Positions 26,004-34,138 of a DNA stretch of 39,891 bases are shown here, piece by piece. The number at the start of each line of letters is the position of its first letter. Within the stretch, counting starts at the first letter, position 1. A program made the position numbers and the translations under genes. The notes beneath the pieces are model-generated. The model searched no databases and was not told where the DNA came from. It saw only the letters and a list, made by a program, of their open reading frames with translations. Origin of the DNA: Curtobacterium flaccumfaciens UCD-AKU (GTDB lineage Bacteria > Actinomycetota > Actinomycetes > Actinomycetales > Microbacteriaceae); contig NZ_KB714611.1 of the NCBI RefSeq assembly GCF_000349565.1, forward strand, positions 67,067-106,957. Reading direction: 5' to 3'.

Positions 26004-27236
26004 ATGAAGCAAAGATTCCCCTCCCAGTCGCGCCGGACCCGCGCCCTCGTCGGCGCCGTCGCCGTGCTCGCCACGGTCCCCCTGGTCCTGTCCGGGTGCT
26101 CCGGCTCCGGATCGGCCTCGTCGGGCGGCAGCAAGGCCCTGACGATCGAGGACTACTACGACGCGAACTACAACCCGGTCTACAAGCAGTGCGCCAACGA
26201 AGTCGGCGCGACGGTCACGATCAACCACGTCGCCGGCGCCGGCCTGATCTCGAAGGTGCTGCAGCAGGCGTCGTCGAAGACGCTGCCCGACGTCCTCATG
26301 CTCGACAACCCCGACGTGCAGCAGATCGCGTCGTCCGGTGCGCTGTCCGACCTGTCGGCCTACGGGCTCGACGCCGACGGCGACGTCCCCGGCGTGAAGG
26401 CGGCGAGCACCTACAAGGGCAAGCTCTACGGCCTGCAGTCGAACACGAACTCCATCGCGCTCTACTACAACAAGAAGCTGCTGGCGGACGCCGGTGTCCA
26501 GCCGCCCAAGACGTGGGACGAGCTCAAGGCCGCCGCGAAGCAGCTCACCAAGGGTTCGACCTACGGCTTCGCGATGAGCAACATCAACACGTACGAGGGC
26601 ACCTGGCAGTTCCTGCCGTTCTTCTGGTCGAACGGTGGTGACGAGAAGGACATCGCCACCGCGGACGCCACCCAGGCCCTGCAGCTCGTCGAGGACCTGC
26701 AGGACGACGGCTCGATGTCCAAGAGCTCGATCAACTGGGCCCAGGCGGACGTCAACAACCAGTTCCTGGCCGGCAAGGCCGCGATGATGATCAACGGCCC
26801 CTGGCAGCTGCCGGCGCTCAACGAGAAGAAGAGCCTCGAGTTCGACAGCGTCCCGATCCCGACACGCACCGGCGAGGCCACGGTCGCACCGCTCGGCGGC
26901 GAGGCGTTCACCGTCCCGCAGACCGGTGACAAGGACAAGATGCAGCTCGCCGGCAAGTTCGTCGGCTGTCTGCACACGCAGAAGATGCAGAAGGCCCTGT
27001 CCGAGGTGAGCGGCAACGTGCCGACGAACCTCGAGGCCGGCGCCGCGTGGGCGAAGGACCACCCGCAGGTCGCGTCCTTCGTGACCACGGTGCAGACCGC
27101 CCGCGCTCGCACCGGTGAGCTCGGACCCGACTGGCCCAAAGCCGCCACGAAGATCTACACCGCCGTCCAGCTCGCCCTCACCGGCAAGGCCAGCCCCGAG
27201 GCAGCGCTCAAGCAGGCGCAGTCCCAAGAGCAGTAG
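26004..27236 (+). CDS. Sugar ABC transporter substrate-binding lipoprotein
   Basis: A 410-residue family 1 solute-binding protein. The signal peptide ends in lipobox VLSGC with Cys32. The mature part begins with a Gly/Ser linker and ALTIEDYYDANYNPVYKQC; ALYYNKKLLADAGVQPPKTW is typical of the family. I chose the ATG at 26004 because it gives a proper signal peptide; the site upstream (AGAAGAG) is modest. It is first in the five-gene operon with two permeases, a ThuA-like protein and a Gfo/Idh oxidoreductase. An intercistronic hairpin follows, which often raises binding-protein mRNA levels relative to permeases. Confidence 0.93.
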   Translation: MKQRFPSQSRRTRALVGAVAVLATVPLVLSGCSGSGSASSGGSKALTIEDYYDANYNPVYKQCANEVGATVTINHVAGAGLISKVLQQASSKTLPDVLMLDNPDVQQIASSGALSDLSAYGLDADGDVPGVKAASTYKGKLYGLQSNTNSIALYYNKKLLADAGVQPPKTWDELKAAAKQLTKGSTYGFAMSNINTYEGTWQFLPFFWSNGGDEKDIATADATQALQLVEDLQDDGSMSKSSINWAQADVNNQFLAGKAAMMINGPWQLPALNEKKSLEFDSVPIPTRTGEATVAPLGGEAFTVPQTGDKDKMQLAGKFVGCLHTQKMQKALSEVSGNVPTNLEAGAAWAKDHPQVASFVTTVQTARARTGELGPDWPKAATKIYTAVQLALTGKASPEAALKQAQSQEQ

Positions 27237-27242
27237 TCCACG

Positions 27243-27268
27243 GGGAGCCGGCCGACCGGTCGGCTCCC
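27243..27268 (+). terminator. Intercistronic hairpin after the binding-protein gene
   Basis: GGGAGCCG (27243-27250) pairs with CGGCTCCC (27261-27268). The centre contains a 14-bp perfect palindrome, GCCGACCGGTCGGC, allowing alternative pairing. It lies between the binding-protein and first permease genes. It is more likely an mRNA-stabilising or partial attenuation element than a full stop, since the operon continues. Confidence 0.55.
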
Positions 27269-27294
27269 TCCGGCGACGAGGAAAGGACCCCGGC

Positions 27295-28245
27295 GTGAGC
27301 GCCTCGACACAGACACGACCACGGACGATCCCGCCCGTGACGACACCCCGACCCGGGCAACGACGAGCCCGGTTCCGATCCGGCGTGACCCGATGGCTCT
27401 TCGTGGTGCCAGCGGCGGTCTTCGTGGCCGTCTTCTTCGGCTACCCGGTGGTGAAGAACATCGTCATGTCCTTCCAGGACTACACGACGGCGACCTTCTT
27501 CACCGGCGAGGCCCCCTGGGTGGGACTCGCCAACTACATCTCGGTGTTCCAGAGCTCGGTGTTCACGACGAGCCTCGTGAACACCGCGCTGTTCACGGCG
27601 GGCTCGATCATCCTGCAGTTCGTCATCGGGCTGAGCCTGGCGCTGTTCTTCCGCCGGCACTTCCCGCTGTCGGGCTTCTTGCGGGGACTGCTGCTCCTGC
27701 CGTGGCTGCTGCCGCTCATCGCGTCCAGCGCGGTGTGGAAGTGGCTGCTCGACCAGGACAGCGGCGCGCTCAACCAGCTCCTCGGTGTGGTCGGCATCGC
27801 CCCCGTGCCGTGGCTGGTCAGCCCGAGCCTGGCGCTCATCGCCGTGATCGGCGTCAACGTCTGGCTCGGCATCCCGTTCAACACGACGATCCTGTACAGC
27901 GGCCTGCAGTCCGTGCCGCCGGAACTCTACGAGGCCGGCTCGCTCGACGGCGCCACCGGGTTCAAGGCGTTCTGGTACATCACCTGGCCGAGCATCCGGT
28001 CGGTGGTCAGTGTCGTGATCGTGCTCGGGGTCGTCTACACGTTGAAGGTCGTGGACATCATCCTCGGCTTGACCGGCGGCGGCCCGGCCAACTCGACCCA
28101 GACCCTGGCCACGAACGCCTACCACCAGTCGTTCATCAACTTCCAGTTCGGCATCGGAGCCGCGGTCAGCAACGTGCTCATCGTCGTCTCGTTCGTCTTC
28201 GCGATGGTCTACATCGCGATCTCACGGAAGGCGGTCGACGAATGA
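27295..28245 (+). CDS. Carbohydrate ABC transporter permease (MalF type)
   Basis: About 316 residues. A Thr/Arg/Pro-rich cytoplasmic N-terminus precedes six membrane segments (first: WLFVVPAAVFVAVFFGYPVV) and the EAA loop YEAGSLDGATGFKAFWYI. I chose the GTG at 27295, preceded by GGAAAGGA; a GTG at 27337 is a weaker alternative. The stop overlaps the next permease start (ATGA). It is a CUT1-family importer subunit. Confidence 0.91.
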   Translation: MSASTQTRPRTIPPVTTPRPGQRRARFRSGVTRWLFVVPAAVFVAVFFGYPVVKNIVMSFQDYTTATFFTGEAPWVGLANYISVFQSSVFTTSLVNTALFTAGSIILQFVIGLSLALFFRRHFPLSGFLRGLLLLPWLLPLIASSAVWKWLLDQDSGALNQLLGVVGIAPVPWLVSPSLALIAVIGVNVWLGIPFNTTILYSGLQSVPPELYEAGSLDGATGFKAFWYITWPSIRSVVSVVIVLGVVYTLKVVDIILGLTGGGPANSTQTLATNAYHQSFINFQFGIGAAVSNVLIVVSFVFAMVYIAISRKAVDE

Positions 28246-29129
28246 GCGTCGGACTCGCGAACCAGACCGTCACCGCCACCCGCGCGATCACCACCAAGAG
28301 CGCCCGTGCCCCCCGGCCACGCGGTTCGGCGAAGGGGATCCCGTTCACGATCCTCGGCTGCGTGTTCCTCGCGATCATGGTGTTCCCCGTCTACTGGATG
28401 GTGAACACCAGCCTGCAGGCGACGTCCGGGGCCGCCACGGCCACGTGGTTCCCGTTCTCCCCCACCTTCGCCGGCTACCAGGCCGCGTTCGCCCAGCAGG
28501 GGCAGAACTTCGTCTCGAGCATGATCATCGGACTCGGCACCGTCCTGCTGACGCTCGCCATCGCGACACCGGCCGCGTACGGGCTCGCACGGTTCCGGAT
28601 GCGCGGCGGCCGGGTGTTCCTGCTCGTGCTGCTGATCACGCAGATGATCCCGGCGATCGTCATCGCGAACGCGCTGTACACGCTGTTCAACAACATCGGG
28701 CTGCTCAACAGCTACGTCGGGCTGATCCTGGCCGACAGCGCGGTCCAGGTGCCCTTCGCCATCCTGCTCATGCGGGCGTTCATGGAGTCGATCCCACCGA
28801 GCCTGGTCGAGGCGGCACTCGTCGACGGCGCCAGCGACTTCCGGGCGTTCGTGTCGATCGTCGTGCCGATCAGCCGGAACGCCATCGTCACCGCGGCGCT
28901 CTTCACGTTCCTCGGCGCGTGGGGCGACTTCCTCATCGCACTGACCCTGACGTCGACGACCGCGGTCCGACCGATCACGCTCGGCATCTACAACTACATC
29001 GGCTCGAACGTCACGGACTGGGGTCCCGTCATGGCGACCTCGGTGCTGGCGTCCCTGCCCGCCGCCGTCCTGCTGATCTTCGCGCAGAAGTACATCTCCG
29101 CCGGTGCCCTCGGCGGTGCCGTCAAGTGA
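28242..29129 (+). CDS. Carbohydrate ABC transporter permease (MalG type)
   Basis: A 295-residue permease with a cytoplasmic N-terminus of about 35 residues, six membrane segments (first: FTILGCVFLAIMVFPVYWMV) and the EAA loop VEAALVDGASDFRAFVSIVV. It overlaps the preceding permease by 4 bp. The ThuA-like gene follows after about 50 bp. It completes the membrane channel of importer 3; the ATPase must come from elsewhere. Confidence 0.92.
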   Translation: MSVGLANQTVTATRAITTKSARAPRPRGSAKGIPFTILGCVFLAIMVFPVYWMVNTSLQATSGAATATWFPFSPTFAGYQAAFAQQGQNFVSSMIIGLGTVLLTLAIATPAAYGLARFRMRGGRVFLLVLLITQMIPAIVIANALYTLFNNIGLLNSYVGLILADSAVQVPFAILLMRAFMESIPPSLVEAALVDGASDFRAFVSIVVPISRNAIVTAALFTFLGAWGDFLIALTLTSTTAVRPITLGIYNYIGSNVTDWGPVMATSVLASLPAAVLLIFAQKYISAGALGGAVK

Positions 29130-29178
29130 CGGCACCGGACCGAAGCCGCCACGCATCCCAGCCAGAAAGGCACACACC

Positions 29179-30042
29179 ATGACCACCACCCCGCTCCGCA
29201 TCACCGTCTGGGGCGAGAACGTCCACGAGCAGGTCGAGCAGCACGTCGCCGAGCGGTACCCCGACGGCATGCACGGCGCGATCGCGGACGGCATCCGCGA
29301 GCACCTGCCCGAGGCCGTCGTCCGGACCGCCACCATGCAGGAACCGGAGCACGGCCTCACCGACGAGGTCCTGGCGGACACCGACGTGCTCACCTGGTGG
29401 GGGCACGCCGCACACCAGGACGTCGACGACGCCGTGGTCGACCGGGTGCACCGGCACGTGCTCTCCGGCATGGGGCTGCTCGTGCTGCACTCCGGCCACT
29501 GGTCGAAGATCTTCGGCAAGCTCATGGGTACCACCTGCACCCTGCGGTGGCGCAGCGAGCACGACCAGGAGCTCGTCTGGACCGTCAACCCCCAGCACCC
29601 GATCACCCGCGGGGTGCCGAACCCGATCGTCATCCCCGAGCAGGAGATGTACGGCGAGTACTTCGACGTCCCGACGCCCGACGAGCTCGTGTTCATCTCG
29701 GGCTTCACGGGCGGCGAGGTGTTCCGGAGCGGCATGACGTACCGCCGCGGCCTGGGGAAGATCTTCTACTTCTCCCCCGGTGACCAGGACTTCCCCGTCT
29801 ACCACCACCCGGACGTCCGCCGGGTGATCGCGAACGGCGCCGAGTGGGCACGGCCGGAGCGCGAGCGCGAGATGCCGACGCTCCGCCGCTACGACCTGGG
29901 CGAGTACTTCGACGGGCAGCACTACCGCGGCCCGTTCGACGACGCCGAGCCGGAGACGGCCGCCCCGGCGGCCGCCGAGCCCGCGGTCACCGAGCCGGCA
30001 GCCAGTGCGCCCGCGGCCGAGCGCGACGGGGCGCAGGCGTGA
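29179..30042 (+). CDS. ThuA-like domain protein
   Basis: A 287-residue ThuA-family protein. Recognisable parts are RITVWGENVHEQ, TWWGHAAHQDVDD, VLHSGHWSKIFGKLMG, HPITRGVPNPIVIPEQEMYGEYFD and FYFSPGDQDFPVYHH. Its last 40 or so residues are an Ala/Glu/Pro-rich tail absent from the other ThuA-like protein in this window. GAAAGG precedes the ATG. Its stop overlaps the Gfo/Idh gene start (GTGA). It is about 50 residues longer than the copy at 4947-5654 and looks only distantly related to it, so the two probably arose separately rather than by local duplication. It is likely to act on a sugar brought in by importer 3. Confidence 0.86.
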   Translation: MTTTPLRITVWGENVHEQVEQHVAERYPDGMHGAIADGIREHLPEAVVRTATMQEPEHGLTDEVLADTDVLTWWGHAAHQDVDDAVVDRVHRHVLSGMGLLVLHSGHWSKIFGKLMGTTCTLRWRSEHDQELVWTVNPQHPITRGVPNPIVIPEQEMYGEYFDVPTPDELVFISGFTGGEVFRSGMTYRRGLGKIFYFSPGDQDFPVYHHPDVRRVIANGAEWARPEREREMPTLRRYDLGEYFDGQHYRGPFDDAEPETAAPAAAEPAVTEPAASAPAAERDGAQA

Positions 30043-31142
30043 GCCCCTTGCGCGTCCTGCAGGTCGGCGCCGGCGGGATGGGGCGGGCCTGGCTCGCCAC
30101 CGTCGCCGCCGACCCCGAGGTCGAGCTGGTCGGCATCGTCGACCTCGACCTCGACGCCGCGCGTGCCGGCGCCGCACACGCCGGCGACCCGTCGATCCCG
30201 GTCGGCACGGACCTGACCACGCTGGCCGCCGAGACCGGGGCCGAGGCCGTGCTCGACATCACCGTGCCGGTCGCGCACCACCCGGTCACCATGCAGGCGC
30301 TCCGTGCCGGGCTCCCCGTGCTCGGCGAGAAGCCCGCCGCGCAGACCGTCGCCGAGGCGCTGTCGCTCGCGGCAGCCGCCGAGGCCACCGGCAAGCTGTT
30401 CATGGTGTCGCAGTCCCGCCGCTACAACGACCAGCTCGTCGCGTTCCGGCAGCACGTCCGCGACCTCGGTGTCGTGGGCGGGCTGAGCACCCGGTTCGCG
30501 AAGGCACCGCACTTCGGTGGCTTCCGCGAGGAGATGGACGACGTCCTGCTGCTCGACATGGCCATCCACGCCTTCGACTCGGCGCGGTACGTGCTCGAGC
30601 GCGATCCGGTGTCGGTGTACTGCGAGTCGTGGAACCCGTCGTGGTCCTGGTACCGGGGCGACGCGGCCGCCGCCGCCGTCTTCACGTTCGAGGACGACGT
30701 CCGCTACGTCTACGACGGCTCCTGGTGTGCGCCGGGTGCGGAGACCTCGTGGAACGGCGACTGGCGCGCCTCCGGAGCCGCCGGCACGGCACTCTGGGAC
30801 GGCGACCACGACCCGTCGAGCGACCTCGACGGCACACCGGGGTCCCCGGTCACGGCACCGTCGGTGGGACACGAGATCGCCGGGTCGCTGGCGTCCTTCG
30901 TCCGGGCCGTCCGCTCCGGCGAGGTGCCGGACGGCGAGGTGCACGGCAACGTCATGAGCCTCACGATGGTCGACGCCGCGATCACGTCGGCGCGCAGCGG
31001 GCGCCGGGTCGTCATCGACGAGGTGCTCGAGCAGGCACACCGGGACGCCCTGGCCGCCGAGCAGGACGACGCGGTCCGCGACCGCCTGGCGGCGTGGCAG
31101 TCGGTCCGTGGCGCGCTCCGTGCGCGCCTGCCCGCGTCCTGA
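30039..31142 (+). CDS. Gfo/Idh/MocA-family oxidoreductase
   Basis: A 367-residue NAD(P)-dependent sugar oxidoreductase. The Rossmann motif is GAGGMGRAW near residue 10, with VGIVDLDLDAA following; GEKPAAQT is the family motif, and DMAIHAFDSARYVL carries the likely catalytic His. The GTG at 30039 overlaps the ThuA-like stop. It is last in importer operon 3 and is followed by a very strong terminator. By analogy with ThuA/ThuB it may oxidise the imported sugar at C3; the actual substrate is not known. Confidence 0.87.
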   Translation: MSPLRVLQVGAGGMGRAWLATVAADPEVELVGIVDLDLDAARAGAAHAGDPSIPVGTDLTTLAAETGAEAVLDITVPVAHHPVTMQALRAGLPVLGEKPAAQTVAEALSLAAAAEATGKLFMVSQSRRYNDQLVAFRQHVRDLGVVGGLSTRFAKAPHFGGFREEMDDVLLLDMAIHAFDSARYVLERDPVSVYCESWNPSWSWYRGDAAAAAVFTFEDDVRYVYDGSWCAPGAETSWNGDWRASGAAGTALWDGDHDPSSDLDGTPGSPVTAPSVGHEIAGSLASFVRAVRSGEVPDGEVHGNVMSLTMVDAAITSARSGRRVVIDEVLEQAHRDALAAEQDDAVRDRLAAWQSVRGALRARLPAS

Positions 31143-31155
31143 GACGCGACCGCAG

Positions 31156-31203
31156 GACGGACGGGAGGCCCGTGGCGACACCGCCACGGGCCTCCCGTCC
31201 GTC
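31156..31203. terminator. 22-bp perfect bidirectional terminator
   Basis: Arms 31156-31177 and 31182-31203 are perfect complements over 22 bp with a 4-nt loop (ACAC). It sits between the converging Gfo/Idh gene and the OpgC-type gene, 13 bp and 11 bp from their stops. The arm contains GACGGACGGGAGGC, the motif shared by the terminator family in this window. Confidence 0.92.
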
Positions 31204-31214
31204 GGAGCGCGCGA

Positions 31215-33731
31215 TCAGCGCGGGATGACGGAGAACAGGAACTTCTTGCGGACCATGTACCAGGCCAGCAGGATCAGCGCCGTGTGCACCACGAACCCGA
31301 TCCAGAAGTCGCCCCACGGCACACCGGGGATCGACGCGATCGCCAGGGCGAAGAACACCTGCCAGACGAACACGTACAGGCTCGCCTGCCCGAGCGGGAT
31401 CCAGAGCCAGCCGATGGCGGCGGCGATGGGCTTCCAGAACACCGTGAGGATCGCGTAGGACACGACCGCGAAGAACGCGATGTCCGCCAGGCGGCCCCAC
31501 TGCAGGTCCACCCGCTGGTACGCCGTGTTGTACAGCGACTGGTACATCTCGGCCGGGAACGGCACCGGGGTGAACCCGAAGTGGTCACCGGCCCAGACGT
31601 AGACCAGGAACGCCGCGTACCCGCCGACCGCGATGCCGACCAGGACCTTGCCGAGACGCCCGGTGAGCGCGCCGACGATCTGCCGCCGGTAGTACCCGAG
31701 CACGAGCCCGTGGGTGAACACGACCTGCCAGGTGAACAGGGGGAACACCGCCTCGAACTGCGAGTTCAGCGGGCGGAAGTCCGGGTTGAGCGCCTGGAAC
31801 ACGTAGAGCGCCCAGCTGGCGGCGAGGAGCGCCCACCAGAACCCGCGGCGGATCACCCAGATGAACGCCGGGATGAACAGGCTCAGCACCACGAACAGCC
31901 CCATGATGTTGAACGGCCACGGCCCCATCTCGAGCAGCAGGAACTGCCGGATCGCGTACCAGGGCGGCGGGTACGCGAGCAGCTGCATGACGTTCGGGTA
32001 CAGGTCGTAAACGCGTCCCTCGGCGTCGACCCCGCCGAGGCCGGTGCCCCGGTCGGTGAAGGTCGTGATGGCGTCGGTGTTCAGGAACGGCACGAAGCTC
32101 AGCACGAACACGACGGCGATCACCACGAGCGTGACGACGTACTGCTTGCGTGCGCGCTTCCACGCCCCGATCGCCGCAGCCCACTCGCCGAACTTCTTCA
32201 CGGCGAACGGGTACGTCATGCCGAGCACCATGCCGGACAGGAACACGAACATCTCGGCGCCGGTGATCGCCCCGACGGCGTGCAGCGTCAGGTACGAGTA
32301 CGGTCCGCCGATCTCGATGTGGGTGATCACCACGGCGAGGATGATGAACCCGCGGAACAGGTCGAGGCGCAGGTCACGGCCTGGCTTGCCGTCGTCGGGG
32401 TAGCGCCAGCTCGGCAGCAGCCGCCCGAAGACCCCGCTCAGCAGGAAGACGATCGCCAGGCCCGCGGCCAGCCAGACGATCCACGCCATCTGGTCGCCGC
32501 CGGTCTCGTACTCCTGCGAGATCGCGGCGTTGCCCTGCTGCACGGTGACGCGGTCGGTGACCGGGCCGAAGGCGAAGTCCCCGGACCGCTCGAGGTCGGC
32601 GCGGAAGGCCTTCGCGACGTCCGGGTCCGCGGTGAGTCGCCAGTCGGCCACGCGGTTGCCGGCTTCGGGCTCGCGGCGCTCCGCCTCGAGCACGGTCATG
32701 CCCCGGATCAGCGGACGCTCCTGCACGGCGGCGAGCACCTGCCGCCACCAGCTCCGCTTGACCTGGAGCTCGGCGTCGCCCTGCAGCTCCCGGTTGTACA
32801 GGGCTCCGGTGTCGAGCAGCATCGGGCGGTCGTCGGCCACCGCGAACCGGTCGTAGAACGTCTCCGACTGGGGTTGGTCGTAGCCCCAGTCCTCGTCGAA
32901 CCGCGACTCGACCTCACCGCTGCGGGTGAGTGGCACGGCACGACCGGCGGCCTCGGTCGGGTCGCCCTTGCCGTACGAGAACATCGACAGCCCGACCCAG
33001 TCGACGGCCTCGGCCCCCGGCCAGTAGGGGCCGTACGGGTCGTCGGCACCGGTGAGCTGTCCGTCGCCGTTGGTGTCCGCCTTCGCGACGTCGATCACCG
33101 ACAGGTCCCGCAGCCGCCCGGCGGACTCGCCGAACGGGTAGCCGGCACCGTACCCCGGGGACCACACCATGAGCGCGTCCGACGCGCCCGCGTGCACGGT
33201 CGTGGCGAGCGCCCGGAACGCCCGGACGAACTCGGTCGGCTGCTGCCCCCACCGGACCCACGTGCCGTTCATCTGCGGTGCGAACCGGACGAGCACCTGG
33301 GTGTCGTACTGGTCGTGCAGGTCCTCGAACACGGAGTTGACGGCGCGTGCGTCCCCGGCGTCGAGCGACCGCAGCCTGCGGTCGGGTTCGAGGCTCACGA
33401 CGAGCACCGCACCCTGGGTCGCCGCCGCGCGCGCCGACCGGAGGAGTTCCTGCTTGGCCGGGCCGTCGAGCGGGTAGTCGACGGAGACGCCGTACATCGA
33501 CGGCGTCGCGCCGAGCCGTCCCTCGTAGCCCTCGGGCGAGTCACTCGCCCAGTCGAGGTCGGGGCCGAACCACGTCGAGCCCCCCGCCGGCTCGACGGCG
33601 GCGGCCCGCTGCACGGGTGACGCCGACGCCGCGGACGCCGCGGACGCCGCGGACGCGGGCAGCGCACCACCGAGCAGGAGCGTGGCGATCGTGACGAGGA
33701 GGGCGAGAGCGCGGGCCACCTGCTGCTTCAC
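31215..33731 (-). CDS. Secreted GH26-like domain fused to OpgC-type membrane acyltransferase
   Basis: About 838 residues. A signal peptide (1-32) precedes a SAA-repeat linker. An extracytoplasmic domain resembling glycoside hydrolase family 26 follows, containing RFAPQMNGTWVRWG. In GH26 the corresponding motif ends HEMNG, with Glu as catalytic acid/base; here it is Gln153, so hydrolysis is doubtful. A calcium-loop-like DTNGDGQLTGAD follows. After a membrane segment near residue 430 comes an OpgC-like multi-pass region (LRLDLFRGFIILAVVITHIE to the C-terminus, about 10 segments), a family that transfers acyl groups onto glucans. The GTG at 33731 overlaps the preceding stop (GTGA). It probably modifies the polymer made by the GT2 enzyme upstream. 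Confidence 0.85.
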   Translation of the reverse strand: MKQQVARALALLVTIATLLLGGALPASAASAASAASASPVQRAAAVEPAGGSTWFGPDLDWASDSPEGYEGRLGATPSMYGVSVDYPLDGPAKQELLRSARAAATQGAVLVVSLEPDRRLRSLDAGDARAVNSVFEDLHDQYDTQVLVRFAPQMNGTWVRWGQQPTEFVRAFRALATTVHAGASDALMVWSPGYGAGYPFGESAGRLRDLSVIDVAKADTNGDGQLTGADDPYGPYWPGAEAVDWVGLSMFSYGKGDPTEAAGRAVPLTRSGEVESRFDEDWGYDQPQSETFYDRFAVADDRPMLLDTGALYNRELQGDAELQVKRSWWRQVLAAVQERPLIRGMTVLEAERREPEAGNRVADWRLTADPDVAKAFRADLERSGDFAFGPVTDRVTVQQGNAAISQEYETGGDQMAWIVWLAAGLAIVFLLSGVFGRLLPSWRYPDDGKPGRDLRLDLFRGFIILAVVITHIEIGGPYSYLTLHAVGAITGAEMFVFLSGMVLGMTYPFAVKKFGEWAAAIGAWKRARKQYVVTLVVIAVVFVLSFVPFLNTDAITTFTDRGTGLGGVDAEGRVYDLYPNVMQLLAYPPPWYAIRQFLLLEMGPWPFNIMGLFVVLSLFIPAFIWVIRRGFWWALLAASWALYVFQALNPDFRPLNSQFEAVFPLFTWQVVFTHGLVLGYYRRQIVGALTGRLGKVLVGIAVGGYAAFLVYVWAGDHFGFTPVPFPAEMYQSLYNTAYQRVDLQWGRLADIAFFAVVSYAILTVFWKPIAAAIGWLWIPLGQASLYVFVWQVFFALAIASIPGVPWGDFWIGFVVHTALILLAWYMVRKKFLFSVIPR

Positions 33732-34138
33732 CGGTCGCACGCGAGGATCCAGACGTTGTGGCCGGACTCGTGCCGGTGCTCGAGCCGGTCGAGCGCGGCG
33801 ATCGCGAGCGCCAGCCCACGCCCGCTCTCCTGCTCGACGTCGGCCATGGTGACGGCGCTCAGGTCGATGTCGACGGGCATCCCGTTGTCGGTCAGCACCG
33901 CGGTCAGGGCCTGGTCGGTGGCCTGGAGGCGCACGGAGTACCGGCGCCCGGTCCCCCGGTCGGCGCGGACGGTGTGCTCGACGATGTTCGCGGCGACCTC
34001 GGCCAGGGCGGTCTCGAGTGCGAAGCGGAGCCGCACGTCGTCGATGCCGAGCCCGTCCCACCACGCGGCGAAGCGGTCCTGCACCTCGTTGAGGGAGTCG
34101 GGCGTCGCGGCGACCTCGAACGTGGTCTCGGTGCTCAC
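33728..34138 (-). CDS. RsbW/SpoIIAB-like ATP-binding protein
   Basis: A 136-residue GHKL-type ATPase domain of the anti-sigma-factor kinase group. The N-box is ALAEVAANIVEH, the G1 box DNGMPVD and the G2 box ESGRGLALAIAALD; all look intact. There is no membrane segment. Proteins of this kind bind sigma factors or antagonists and phosphorylate STAS-domain partners. No sigma factor or STAS gene is present in the window. The gene overlaps both neighbours by 4 bp (GTGA), between a GT2 synthase and an OpgC-type protein, so a role in controlling polysaccharide production is likely. It could be a true kinase or only a nucleotide-dependent switch. Confidence 0.85.
   Translation of the reverse strand: MSTETTFEVAATPDSLNEVQDRFAAWWDGLGIDDVRLRFALETALAEVAANIVEHTVRADRGTGRRYSVRLQATDQALTAVLTDNGMPVDIDLSAVTMADVEQESGRGLALAIAALDRLEHRHESGHNVWILACDR

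Noticed and set aside
31215..33731. Active GH26 mannanase
   Set aside because: The acid/base Glu is replaced by Gln, and the multi-pass OpgC region points to polymer modification.
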